Origin: Thermoanaerobaculia bacterium | GTDB lineage: Bacteria > Acidobacteriota > Thermoanaerobaculia > Multivoradales > J023 | DNA: 64,000 nucleotides | Reading direction: 5' to 3' | Assembly: GCA_028066595.1 (NCBI GenBank) | Contig: JALCBJ010000022.1 | Location: 1-64,000 of the forward strand | In this document: piece by piece, positions 53,101 through 60,035 of the stretch | Layout of the letters: each line of letters opens with the position of its first letter | Position numbering within the stretch: the first letter of the stretch is position 1 | Translations under genes and position numbers: made by a program | Notes under the pieces: generated by a model | The model's input: the letters and a program-made list of their open reading frames with translations, nothing else | Databases searched by the model: none | What the model was told of the DNA's origin: nothing

Positions 53101-53136
53101 GCAGTAGCGAGCTCGGCAGAGACGTCGAGACGCTGA
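50107..53136 (+). CDS. M16-family zinc protease lipoprotein
   Basis: A 1009-residue insulinase-type protease anchored by lipid at Cys31 (SLLLLGSLAC). An Ala/Pro-rich linker (about 38-76) leads to the first M16 half, with the inverted zinc motif H145-F-L-E148-H149 in LGLAHFLEHMAFNGTKNFEK and the third ligand near E225 in EAERGVVVEEWR. M16_C domains follow, then a second M16 half that lacks HxxEH (LSNGVRVVLKPTDFQNDEILFRG), as usual. LREKLGLTYGVGIGGG is the C-terminal active-site helper segment. It would degrade peptides at the outer face of the envelope. A second ATG three codons in is an alternative start. No partner M16 gene is adjacent, and both halves are in this chain. Confidence 0.95.
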   Translation: MRRMQSSTRASLARLLAQAVLSLLLLGSLACTSIDHAGYDPAATPPPPTTPQAEAEPAATQPAAPQPAAPQPAAQEVVETGEFDFSNAPLKAAIPVAPEVRTGVLDNGLRFFIRKNEKPENRAELRLAINAGSILEDDDQLGLAHFLEHMAFNGTKNFEKLELIDYLQTIGMRFGADVNAYTSFDETVYMLTIPTDDEAIVDKAFLILADWAGHVALDPEEIEAERGVVVEEWRLSRGAGMRLFDKQLPILFHGSLYPDRLPIGTKESVETSPREAVARFYEDWYRPDLMAVIAVGDFDVDQVEARIREAMAPLTGPAEPRTREVFDIPGHEETLVSLETDKELTATRVTVAFKHPAEPEGTVNAYRRGLIEGLHTSMFNSRLGEIAQKPNPPFIVAGSSVQSLGRTDFTYSLDALAGDGQTESALEALLLEAERVDRHGFTQSELERAKTNLLRGYQQLFQERDKAPSGAFAAEYVRHFLQGETVPGIEGEVALAERFVPGITLDEVNSLGSRWITEENRVILVSAPEKEDVELPEEEAVLAIFQEVDQRQVDAWVDETVDRPLLTETPTPGQVTDSESFAELGVTEWTLSNGVRVVLKPTDFQNDEILFRGNSPGGTSLVPLEDLASARFATAILGQSGVGEFGAVELGKALAGKVAQAAPSIGELEEGISGSAAPDDLETALQLAYLHFTAPRLDPEAAGNFIQRYSAIVANRNQRPETLYVDEFQKRFTLDHPRRQAVTVETLQSVEPSKSLDIYRNRFADASDFTFFFVGNFDLEAIRPLVETYLGGLPSSEREETWKDPVVDRPGGVVTFEVEAGIEPKSRVRLVFHGEKEWSREESFLVSNLARVLEIRMIELLREKLGLTYGVGIGGGLSWRPDPEYTFSFSFGCNPDEVDRIVGAMLDELKRMADEGVDPELVDKVKANLQREREVQLKENSFWLGILEAYWTRDTDPNLILAYDDLVGLLTPESMQATLRTYLDFDRYILGVMVPDPEAVASSAETSRR

Positions 53137-53185
53137 GCGATGTCACACGGCGCATCTCGCTGATCGCGGCGAGGTGCGTCGGGCT

Positions 53186-53656
53186 TCATCCACGGGATCG
53201 TTGCCTCAGCCCCTCGTAGATGGCGACGGCCACGGCCGTCGATAGATTGAGCGATCTCACCACACCGTCACCGCGTCCTGGCATGGGCAGTCGGACCAGC
53301 CGATCGCGATGAATTTCCCGGATTTCGGTGGGCAAGCCTGTGGTTTCTCCACCAAAAACCAGCACCGAATCGGGTCCGAGATCCAGCTGCCAGAGCTCCG
53401 AATCGCCTTCGGCAGAGAAGAACCAAGGCCGACCCATCTCTTCCAGCTTCGGCGCCAGCGCCGGCCACGACGGCCACACCGTCGGCCGCACATATTCCCA
53501 ATAGTCGAGACCGGCCCGGCGGACCCGGCGCTCATCCAGAGAGAAGCCGAGGGGTCGCACCAGATGGAGCTCTGCCCCGGTCGCCAAGCAGGTCCGCCCG
53601 ACGTTGCCTGTATTCCAAGGGATCTCGGGCCCAACGAGAACGACATGCAAGCTCAT
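53186..53656 (-). CDS. trmL: tRNA (cytidine(34)-2'-O)-methyltransferase
   Basis: A 156-residue SPOUT methyltransferase that modifies the wobble base of tRNA-Leu in the TrmL family. VLVGPEIPWNTGNVGRTCLATGAELHLVRPLGFSL is motif 1. VLVFGGETTGLPTEI and RLPMPGRGDGVVRSLNLSTAVAVAIYEGLRQ are the knotted cofactor-binding motifs. The length is exactly that of single-domain TrmL. It is convergent with the M16 protease. Confidence 0.95.
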   Translation of the reverse strand: MSLHVVLVGPEIPWNTGNVGRTCLATGAELHLVRPLGFSLDERRVRRAGLDYWEYVRPTVWPSWPALAPKLEEMGRPWFFSAEGDSELWQLDLGPDSVLVFGGETTGLPTEIREIHRDRLVRLPMPGRGDGVVRSLNLSTAVAVAIYEGLRQRSRG

Positions 53657-53888
53657 CGGCCGATGCTAGTGTACGGTTGGACGATTTTCTTCCGCTTGTT
53701 TCGGGTCTTCTTGGCTCTGGACGTGTTGCTGTTCCTCCGAACACGCTGAGATTCCTCGGCAGGACCTCGAAGCTTCCGAGCTGTTCGCAGGTTTCTCGCC
53801 AAAGACCGCAAACTCCAGCACCGGAGATTCCGAGAGGACGAGTTAGGATCCTCCGGGATCCGCTCCCAACCATCTCGCGCGGAGAGCC

Positions 53889-55439
53889 ATGAACGCTACG
53901 CCATCCCACTCGACCCAGCCCCCCAGCATCCGCTGGTGGCCCGCCGCGGTGATCCTGCTACTCGCGGTCGGCAACGTCGTCCGCATCTGGCTGGGGGACG
54001 ACTCAGACGCCCAGGCACAGACGATGAGAACGATCGGTACGGTTCTTCTGGCCTGCCTCCTCCTCGTGCTCTGGGTGATGCTGGCCTCGAGGCTTCCGTG
54101 GCGGCGGCGATTGGCGGTTCTCGCAGCACTCGTCGTGGCCACAGGTTCGGCGGCCGTGCTATTCGAGATCGAAGGAGTCACAGGGAACCTGGTACCTATC
54201 GTCACCTGGAGATTCGGCGGCGAGCCGGTACTCGGAGAGCTCAGCGGAAGCGCGCAGACCGCCACGACGCCGTGGGACTCGCCGCAGTTCCTCGGTCCCC
54301 GGCGCGACGGTGTCTTTCCGGACGCGGGCCTGTCGACCGACTGGGAATCCATGCCTCCCCGCGAGCTGTGGCGTCGCGAGGTCGGTGACGCCTGGTCTGG
54401 TTTTGCCGTGGTCGGCGAGACCGCCGTGACGATGGAGCAACGCCAAGGCGGCGAGTGGGTGGTGGCATACGTCCTGAAGTCGGGAGAGCCGCTGTGGAGC
54501 CATTCGATCGCCGAAGTCTACGAGTCGGTGATCGGCGGTCACGGACCACGGGCCACTCCGACGATCGCGGGCGGAACGGTCTTCACCTACGGATCCAGTG
54601 GCGTGCTGCGCGCCCTGTCACTGGCCGACGGCCGGTTGCTCTGGCACCAGGACGTCCAACAAACCCATGGAGCCCGAATACCGGAGTGGGGCTACGCAGG
54701 CTCCCCTCTCGTGACGCCCGATGGACTCGTCGTAGTGGTCGCGGGCGGCGACGGGCAACTGTTCGTCGCCTACGACGCCGAAACCGGTGAGAAGGCCTGG
54801 CAAGGTGGCAGCGACAGCGCCATGTACGCCTCCCCGGCCTGGATGGAGATCGGCGGAGTACCGCAAATCGTGACGCTGGGCGACGAGTTCGTCACATCCG
54901 TCGAGCCGAGGGCCGGGCGCACGTTATGGCAAGCAGAATTCGAGACCGGACATCCCAAGGTGGCTCAGCCCATGCAGCTGAAGGGCGATCTAGTGCTGGC
55001 CTCCGCAGGCTACGGCGTCGGCTCGAAGCTCTACCGAGTGTCGCCACCGGCCAGCGAAGGCGCAGCATGGAGTGTGGAGAAGCTCTGGGACAGCCCGCGG
55101 CTCAAATCGAAGTTCGCCAACTTCGTACAACGCGACGGCGTCATCTACGGGCTCGACGACGGTGTCCTTGTCGCGATCGACCCTCAGACCGGCGAGCGTC
55201 ACTGGAAGAAAGGTCGCTACGGTCACGGACAGATCCTGCTGGTGGGCGACACGATTCTGGTCCAGTCCGAAGACGGCGAGTTGCTGCTCGTCGAGGCCAC
55301 GCCGGAGGAGCACCGTGAGCTGGCACGCATGACTGCCCTATCCGACAAGAGCTGGAACCAGCCGGCGCTGTCTGGCAGGTACCTCCTGGTACGCAACCAC
55401 AAGGAAGCCGCAGTCTACGAGCTACCGATCGAGGGCTGA
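53889..55439 (+). CDS. Membrane-anchored PQQ-like beta-propeller protein
   Basis: A 516-residue protein with three N-terminal hydrophobic segments (about 16-35, 49-67 and 77-96) and a large periplasmic propeller of the PQQ-binding-like (WD40/YVTN) superfamily. Blades show the tryptophan-docking pattern: LKSGEPLWSHSIAEV, LADGRLLWHQDVQQ, DAETGEKAWQGG, PRAGRTLWQAEFE and DPQTGERHWKKGRYG. PWDSPQFLGPRRDGVFPDAGLSTDWE is the typical opening of this group. There is no catalytic or haem motif, so it is more likely structural or binding than a dehydrogenase. It starts 232 bases from trmL, divergently. I see nothing in that gap. Confidence 0.9.
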   Translation: MNATPSHSTQPPSIRWWPAAVILLLAVGNVVRIWLGDDSDAQAQTMRTIGTVLLACLLLVLWVMLASRLPWRRRLAVLAALVVATGSAAVLFEIEGVTGNLVPIVTWRFGGEPVLGELSGSAQTATTPWDSPQFLGPRRDGVFPDAGLSTDWESMPPRELWRREVGDAWSGFAVVGETAVTMEQRQGGEWVVAYVLKSGEPLWSHSIAEVYESVIGGHGPRATPTIAGGTVFTYGSSGVLRALSLADGRLLWHQDVQQTHGARIPEWGYAGSPLVTPDGLVVVVAGGDGQLFVAYDAETGEKAWQGGSDSAMYASPAWMEIGGVPQIVTLGDEFVTSVEPRAGRTLWQAEFETGHPKVAQPMQLKGDLVLASAGYGVGSKLYRVSPPASEGAAWSVEKLWDSPRLKSKFANFVQRDGVIYGLDDGVLVAIDPQTGERHWKKGRYGHGQILLVGDTILVQSEDGELLLVEATPEEHRELARMTALSDKSWNQPALSGRYLLVRNHKEAAVYELPIEG

Positions 55440-55467
55440 GCACCCTGGCGAGCACCGAGCGGATCGT

Positions 55468-55857
55468 TCATCGAAGAGCGGCCTGACCCGGCAGTCCGTC
55501 CGATTCGGGGCAAAGAAGACCCAGGTCGAGCGCGAATCGGACGAGCTCTGCCCGGCTGCCGAGCTCGAGCTTGTCCGAAAGCCGATGGCGGTAGGTCTCG
55601 ACGCTCTTGACGCTGACACCCAGATGTTCAGCGATCTCCCGATTGGTATAGCCGTAGGCAACTCCGCGCAGAACCTCTTGCTCGCGCTTCGAAAGAAGAT
55701 CGTAGCTGCGGCGAAGTTGATCTCGCTGCTCCGGCCGAATGCCGTGGGCCTCGTTGCTGGCAGTTGGGTGCATCGTTCGCGTCCTCTGGGGATCCGTCGG
55801 GCCTGGGCGAGCGCGGCTCGGCTCTCCCACAGCCAGTCTACGAATCCAGCGCATCAT
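55468..55857 (-). CDS. Single-domain LuxR/GerE-type regulator
   Basis: A short regulator that is essentially a LuxR-type helix-turn-helix: LLSKREQEVLRGVAYGYTNREIAEHLGVSVKSVETYRHRLSDKLELGSRAELVRFAL. There is no receiver or sensor domain, though the frame is open upstream to 56157 over the antisense of carbamate kinase. I start at the ATG at 55857 (GGGAG just before). The ATG at 55773, with AGAGGA eight bases upstream, is an equal alternative giving 101 residues. It is divergent from carbamate kinase with about 60 bases between starts and could regulate it. Confidence 0.85.
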   Translation of the reverse strand: MMRWIRRLAVGEPSRARPGPTDPQRTRTMHPTASNEAHGIRPEQRDQLRRSYDLLSKREQEVLRGVAYGYTNREIAEHLGVSVKSVETYRHRLSDKLELGSRAELVRFALDLGLLCPESDGLPGQAALR

Positions 55858-55917
55858 CGCTCCCACCCGGCGGGATAGGACGAGTACAATCTCCAATCTC
55901 TTCGACTGAGGACCGTC

Positions 55918-57003
55918 ATGGCACCCATGCACAATCCGCCCAGCTCCGGCCCCTCTCAACAGCGAACCGTCGACTCCCGAACCAATATTGGTGACATCGA
56001 GCCGCCGCACCGGAGAGTCGTAGTGGCTCTGGGTGGCAATGCCATCACTCAGCCGGGGGACGACGGCAGTGTCGCCACCGACTACGCCAACTTGAAACGT
56101 AGCCTGCGTAGCGTGGTGGACCTGGTACGCCGCGGCTACGAGGTGGTGGTCACTCACGGCAACGGCCCACAGGTGGGCAACCAGATGTTGCGCGTGGAGC
56201 TGGCTCGGGGCCAGGCACCCGACTTGCCGCTCGATGTCATGGTCGCCGACCTCCAGGGCGGACTGGGGTACATGATCGAGCGGGTTCTGCGCAACAAGCT
56301 CCTACGCCAGGGCATCGACATGCCGGTCTGTGCGCTGCTGACGCTGGTGGAAGTGAGTGGTGATGATCCGGCGCTGCACGAGCCTTCGAAATACGTCGGT
56401 CAGTTCTACGGCCAAGACGAGGTCGAGACGCTGGTGCGAGAGCGCGGGTGGAAGATGAAGGAAGACAAGGGCCGGGGCTGGCGAAGGGTCGTAGCGTCGC
56501 CCGACCCGGTCGCCATCGTCGAGAAGGATTTGATCGTCACCCTCATTTCCTCGGGTGCATTGGTCATCGTCACCGGCGGAGGTGGTATTCCGGTACGCCG
56601 CGACAGTGCTGGACTGTTGAAAGGCGTCGAGGCGGTCATCGACAAGGATCTGGCGTCTTCGGTCCTCGCCGCCGAAATCGAGGCCTCGGAGCTTTTCATC
56701 CTCACCGGAGTCGAGCAGGTGGCGTTGCACTTCGGCACGGCGGACGAGGCACTCTTGTCGTCACTGACCGTCGAGGAAGCACGTACCTACCTGGCAGAGG
56801 GACACTTTCCCGTCGGAAGTATGGGACCCAAAATCGAAGCAGCGTGTCGTTTCGTCGAGAATGGTGGTGAACGTGCGCTGATCACCGACATTTTCACACT
56901 CGACCAGGCGTTGGCGGGCCGCACCGGCACATGGATCACGGCGGGCTCTCGCTCATCCCCTCCCCGACCTGGCTCCGGCGACGCTGTGGCAACAGTCGCC
57001 TGA
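55918..57003 (+). CDS. arcC: Carbamate kinase
   Basis: Interconverts carbamoyl phosphate plus ADP with ATP plus carbamate. The core from about residue 33 carries VVVALGGNAI, YEVVVTHGNGPQVGNQMLRVE, DVMVADLQGGLGYMIERVL, YGQDEVE, KGRGWRRVVASPDPVAIVE, IVTGGGGIPV, GVEAVIDKDLASSVLA, ILTGVEQVALHFG and FPVGSMGPKIEAACRFV, all expected of the family. At 361 residues it has about 32 extra N-terminal and 20 extra C-terminal residues without known motifs. GAGGA five bases before the ATG supports the start. No arcA or arcB is adjacent, so the usual arginine-deiminase context is missing. Confidence 0.95.
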   Translation: MAPMHNPPSSGPSQQRTVDSRTNIGDIEPPHRRVVVALGGNAITQPGDDGSVATDYANLKRSLRSVVDLVRRGYEVVVTHGNGPQVGNQMLRVELARGQAPDLPLDVMVADLQGGLGYMIERVLRNKLLRQGIDMPVCALLTLVEVSGDDPALHEPSKYVGQFYGQDEVETLVRERGWKMKEDKGRGWRRVVASPDPVAIVEKDLIVTLISSGALVIVTGGGGIPVRRDSAGLLKGVEAVIDKDLASSVLAAEIEASELFILTGVEQVALHFGTADEALLSSLTVEEARTYLAEGHFPVGSMGPKIEAACRFVENGGERALITDIFTLDQALAGRTGTWITAGSRSSPPRPGSGDAVATVA

Positions 57004-57116
57004 CACCTCGAGAGGAGTAAAGGCCTTACAGAACCCTTACGGCCGTTGGCCTCGCAAGGGGTGGGAACAAGCATAGGCTGGCGGTTGCGGTGTCACGAAA
57101 AACCCGCCATCGAGCC

Positions 57117-57500
57117 ATGCGTAAAGACAATATGAATGAGCCAGCCCGGAGCGACTCTCCCGACGCCCGCGCTTGGTGGACTCTCGCCGTAGTCGTCGCG
57201 GTGGTGTTGATCGCCTACCTAGGCCTCAGCGCCGGAAGGATGTCCTCCTCGAGGGACAGCGAACGGCCCGCGGTGGACCAGCCCGTAGCAGGGGTCACCG
57301 AGAACGAGGAGAGCACCCCGACGCCCCGGCCGGGCGACACGACGGCGCTCAGCGAACCCTCGACCGACCCTGGATCCCAACCCTTGGACCCTCAGTTGCT
57401 CCGCGAATTCGGTGAGTTGGGAGTTCTGCCGGGTCTCCTCGGCGACTTCTCCGATATACCGGACTGTGACTTCGACGACGCTCTCAGTACCTGCCAGTAA
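57117..57500 (+). CDS. Small membrane-anchored protein
   Basis: A protein of about 127 residues with one membrane helix (AWWTLAVVVAVVLIAYLGLSAG). A Ser/Pro/Asp-rich disordered stretch follows, and then a conserved-looking end (LLREFGELGVLPGLLGDFSDIPDCDFDDALSTCQ) with two Cys. The ATG at 57117 is taken; a start at 57090 or an ATG at 57132 (MNEPARS) is possible. It lies 11 bases before the PDZ gene, so they are likely co-transcribed and may interact in the periplasm. No family is recognised. Confidence 0.6.
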   Translation: MRKDNMNEPARSDSPDARAWWTLAVVVAVVLIAYLGLSAGRMSSSRDSERPAVDQPVAGVTENEESTPTPRPGDTTALSEPSTDPGSQPLDPQLLREFGELGVLPGLLGDFSDIPDCDFDDALSTCQ

Positions 57501-57511
57501 GGAACCTGTTC

Positions 57512-58087
57512 ATGACGATCAACTTTCGATCTGACCCAACCTCGAGTTTGCCCCGAGCCTTCGTCCTGGGTTTGTGTGCGCTCGTATGTCTTGCGCCCGC
57601 AACCTGGGCCGGGGAGGACTGCGCGTCCCTCGAGAGTTGCCCGTGCATGCTCGAGCTGGTGGAGTCCACCCTCGGACGTGGTTGGGTCGGGATCTACTTT
57701 GAGAACGACGGCAGGGGTTATGTGGTCACGGAGGTGGTTCCCGGCGGCCCCGCCGAGATCGCGGGTTTGGAGCCCGGAGATCGGCTCGTGGCCATGGACG
57801 GCGTACCGATGTCGCGCAAGCACGAGAAGAACCTGGCCAAGATCTACCAACACATGATCCCTGGCGCCGAGCTCGTCTATACCGTCGAGCGCGACGGTCA
57901 GGAAGAGAAGGTTGCCGTCACCCTCGGCCGCTTGCCGGAGAAGATCCTCTCCATCTTCCTCGGGCAAAAGCTGATCGAGCGATACGTCCAGGCTACTGGC
58001 GAGGAGCTGAATCTACCGAAACCGCCTCCTGCACCCAAACCACCCAAACCCGGGAAGCAAAAAGCGCCCAGATCTGGAGGCCGATAG
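57512..58087 (+). CDS. Exported single PDZ-domain protein
   Basis: A 191-residue secreted protein. A signal peptide (AFVLGLCALVCLAPATWA) is followed by a short Cys-bearing segment (DCASLESCPCMLELV). One PDZ domain comes next (GWVGIYFENDGRGYVVTEVVPGGPAEIAGLEPGDRLVAMDGVPM), then a helical part and a Lys/Pro-rich tail (PPPAPKPPKPGKQKAP). It has no protease domain. PDZ modules bind C-termini, and its co-transcribed small neighbour offers one, though that link is inference. The GGDEF/EAL gene follows in the same direction. Confidence 0.85.
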   Translation: MTINFRSDPTSSLPRAFVLGLCALVCLAPATWAGEDCASLESCPCMLELVESTLGRGWVGIYFENDGRGYVVTEVVPGGPAEIAGLEPGDRLVAMDGVPMSRKHEKNLAKIYQHMIPGAELVYTVERDGQEEKVAVTLGRLPEKILSIFLGQKLIERYVQATGEELNLPKPPPAPKPPKPGKQKAPRSGGR

Positions 58088-58189
58088 CGCCGGAATATCT
58101 GGTAAGTTTCCCAGTACAAGCCTTCTCTTGTCGACGGCTGGTTCTGTCGTCCAGATCAGATCCAGTCGGATCCGCCCAACGAAACTGAA

Positions 58190-60022
58190 TTGAAGATGAG
58201 TCGACTTGCCTCCGAGGGATCGGAACCGCGAAGCTCGGGCAGTCCCAGCACGACCCGCCGGGCCCTCACAGCCCTGTCCGAGGCCGTGATCGTAGTGGAT
58301 CACGAGGAGGTGGTCGATTTCGTGAATCCTGCGGCAGAGCGGCTTCTGGGCCAGAGCCGACGCACCCTCGTCGGCCTGCCACTGGCGCAGGTCGTGCAGG
58401 TGACGGATCACGTCATGGAGAGCTCGGCTCCCCTCGACTTGGCGCCGTGCCTTCGTGACGGTCTTCGCATGTCCCTCGACGATCGTCTGGTTCTGAGACG
58501 TTCGGACGAAGTCGCCGTGGACATCGAGGGGACGGTTTCACCACTGCGCCTTGAACCACCCTGCGACGTTGTCGCAGGGGCAGTCGTGATGTTGCGCGAC
58601 GTATCAGACCGGCGTGTGGCGAGTCGACGCCTCGACCGCGCCGCCCGCTTCGACCAACTCACCGGGCTGTTGAATCGCAAAGGATTCGAACGTTACGTCT
58701 CCGAATCGCTGGCGACCGCGAAGAAGGACACCGATTCGGCAGAAGGATCGGCAGAGGGCCCACTGGATGTCCTCTTCTACCTCGATCTCGATCTCTTCCA
58801 GGTGGTCAACGACACCTGCGGCCATGCGGCCGGCGACATGCTGATGCAGTGGGCGGCCAGCCTGATCCGGGAACGCCTGGGCGACGATGACGTCCTGGCC
58901 CGATTGGGCGGAGATGAGTTCGGCCTACTGGCCAAGGGCACTTCGATGGCGTCCGCCGAACGTCTCTCCGACGAGCTACATCAGACTCTCCGCAGGTTCC
59001 GTTTCGTCTGGCAGGACAAGAGCTTCATCGTCGGCGTGTCGGCGGGCATGGTACCGGTGAGCGGTGAGTTCGACAGTGCCGCGGATCTGTTGGGCGCGGC
59101 CGACAAGGCTTGCTACCTGGCGAAACGCAAGGGTCGGGGCCGAACCCAGATCTACCGCAAAGACTCCGACGAGGTTCTCCGCCATCGGGGTCAGATGAGC
59201 TGGATCGTCAAGTTGCAAAGCGCCCTCGACGAAAACCTCTTCGAGCTGCACTGGCAACGCATCTTGCCGCTGGAATCATCGAGGAGCGAGCGACCGCTCT
59301 TCTTCGAGACCCTCATACGGATGCGCGATCGCGATCGAGATACCTTGGCGCGACCCACCGAGTTTCTCGAGGTCGCCGAACGCTTCGGCTTGATGCCGGC
59401 GATCGACCGCTGGGTAGTACGTCACACCCTGCGTAACCTGGCAGGCCAACCCAGAGCCTTAATCGACAAGATCGAAAGCGTATCGATCAATCTCTCTGGT
59501 GCGACCTTGGAAGACAGCGGGCTTCTCGCCTTCTTGCGCCGTGAAATCGAAAGGTTGGAAGGCTCGGGGGTCGAGGCGAGTCGCGTGTGTTTCGAGATCA
59601 CCGAGACGGCAGCCGTTTCGAACCTGCGCCGGGTCTCGGAAATGATGCACGAGCTACGGTGCCTCGGCTGCCGGTGGGCGCTAGACGACTTCGGCAGCGG
59701 CATGTCGTCGTACAGCTATCTGCGCGAGCTGCCCGTGGACTACGTGAAGGTGGACGGGGAGATCGTTTCGGAGATCCTGGACAGTCCTCTCTCCTGGACC
59801 ATCCTGCAGTCCATCAACGAGATCGCGCACGTCATCGACGCGCGGACCATCGCGGAGCACGTGGAATCACCTGCCATTCTGTGGGAGCTGAAGCGCTTGG
59901 GCGTCGACTACGGCCAGGGCTTTCACATCGCCCGTCCGGAACGTCTGCGGGCCGTCGAAGAGCTGTCGGACTATCCCGACATCAAGGTCGTTCCGATGCT
60001 GCCCGTAGCCGTCGATTCGTGA
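58190..60022 (+). CDS. PAS-GGDEF-EAL cyclic-di-GMP protein
   Basis: A 610-residue cytoplasmic protein of cyclic-di-GMP signalling. A PAS domain lies at about 25-140 (ALSEAVIVVDHEEVVDFVNPAAERLLGQS). A GGDEF domain (about 150-322) has the intact signature G240-G-D-E-F244. The usual RxxD inhibitory site is not evident (GDDD at 231-234). An EAL domain (about 340-585) has E373-T-L in place of EAL, N434, E469, the D499-D500 pair in LDDFGSG, K520, E556 and Q576. All the metal and catalytic positions I can check are kept, so it could both make and break the messenger. No membrane segment is present. The RND transporter follows 14 bases later. Confidence 0.93.
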   Translation: MKMSRLASEGSEPRSSGSPSTTRRALTALSEAVIVVDHEEVVDFVNPAAERLLGQSRRTLVGLPLAQVVQVTDHVMESSAPLDLAPCLRDGLRMSLDDRLVLRRSDEVAVDIEGTVSPLRLEPPCDVVAGAVVMLRDVSDRRVASRRLDRAARFDQLTGLLNRKGFERYVSESLATAKKDTDSAEGSAEGPLDVLFYLDLDLFQVVNDTCGHAAGDMLMQWAASLIRERLGDDDVLARLGGDEFGLLAKGTSMASAERLSDELHQTLRRFRFVWQDKSFIVGVSAGMVPVSGEFDSAADLLGAADKACYLAKRKGRGRTQIYRKDSDEVLRHRGQMSWIVKLQSALDENLFELHWQRILPLESSRSERPLFFETLIRMRDRDRDTLARPTEFLEVAERFGLMPAIDRWVVRHTLRNLAGQPRALIDKIESVSINLSGATLEDSGLLAFLRREIERLEGSGVEASRVCFEITETAAVSNLRRVSEMMHELRCLGCRWALDDFGSGMSSYSYLRELPVDYVKVDGEIVSEILDSPLSWTILQSINEIAHVIDARTIAEHVESPAILWELKRLGVDYGQGFHIARPERLRAVEELSDYPDIKVVPMLPVAVDS

Positions 60023-60035
60023 CCCTAGGGTTCGA

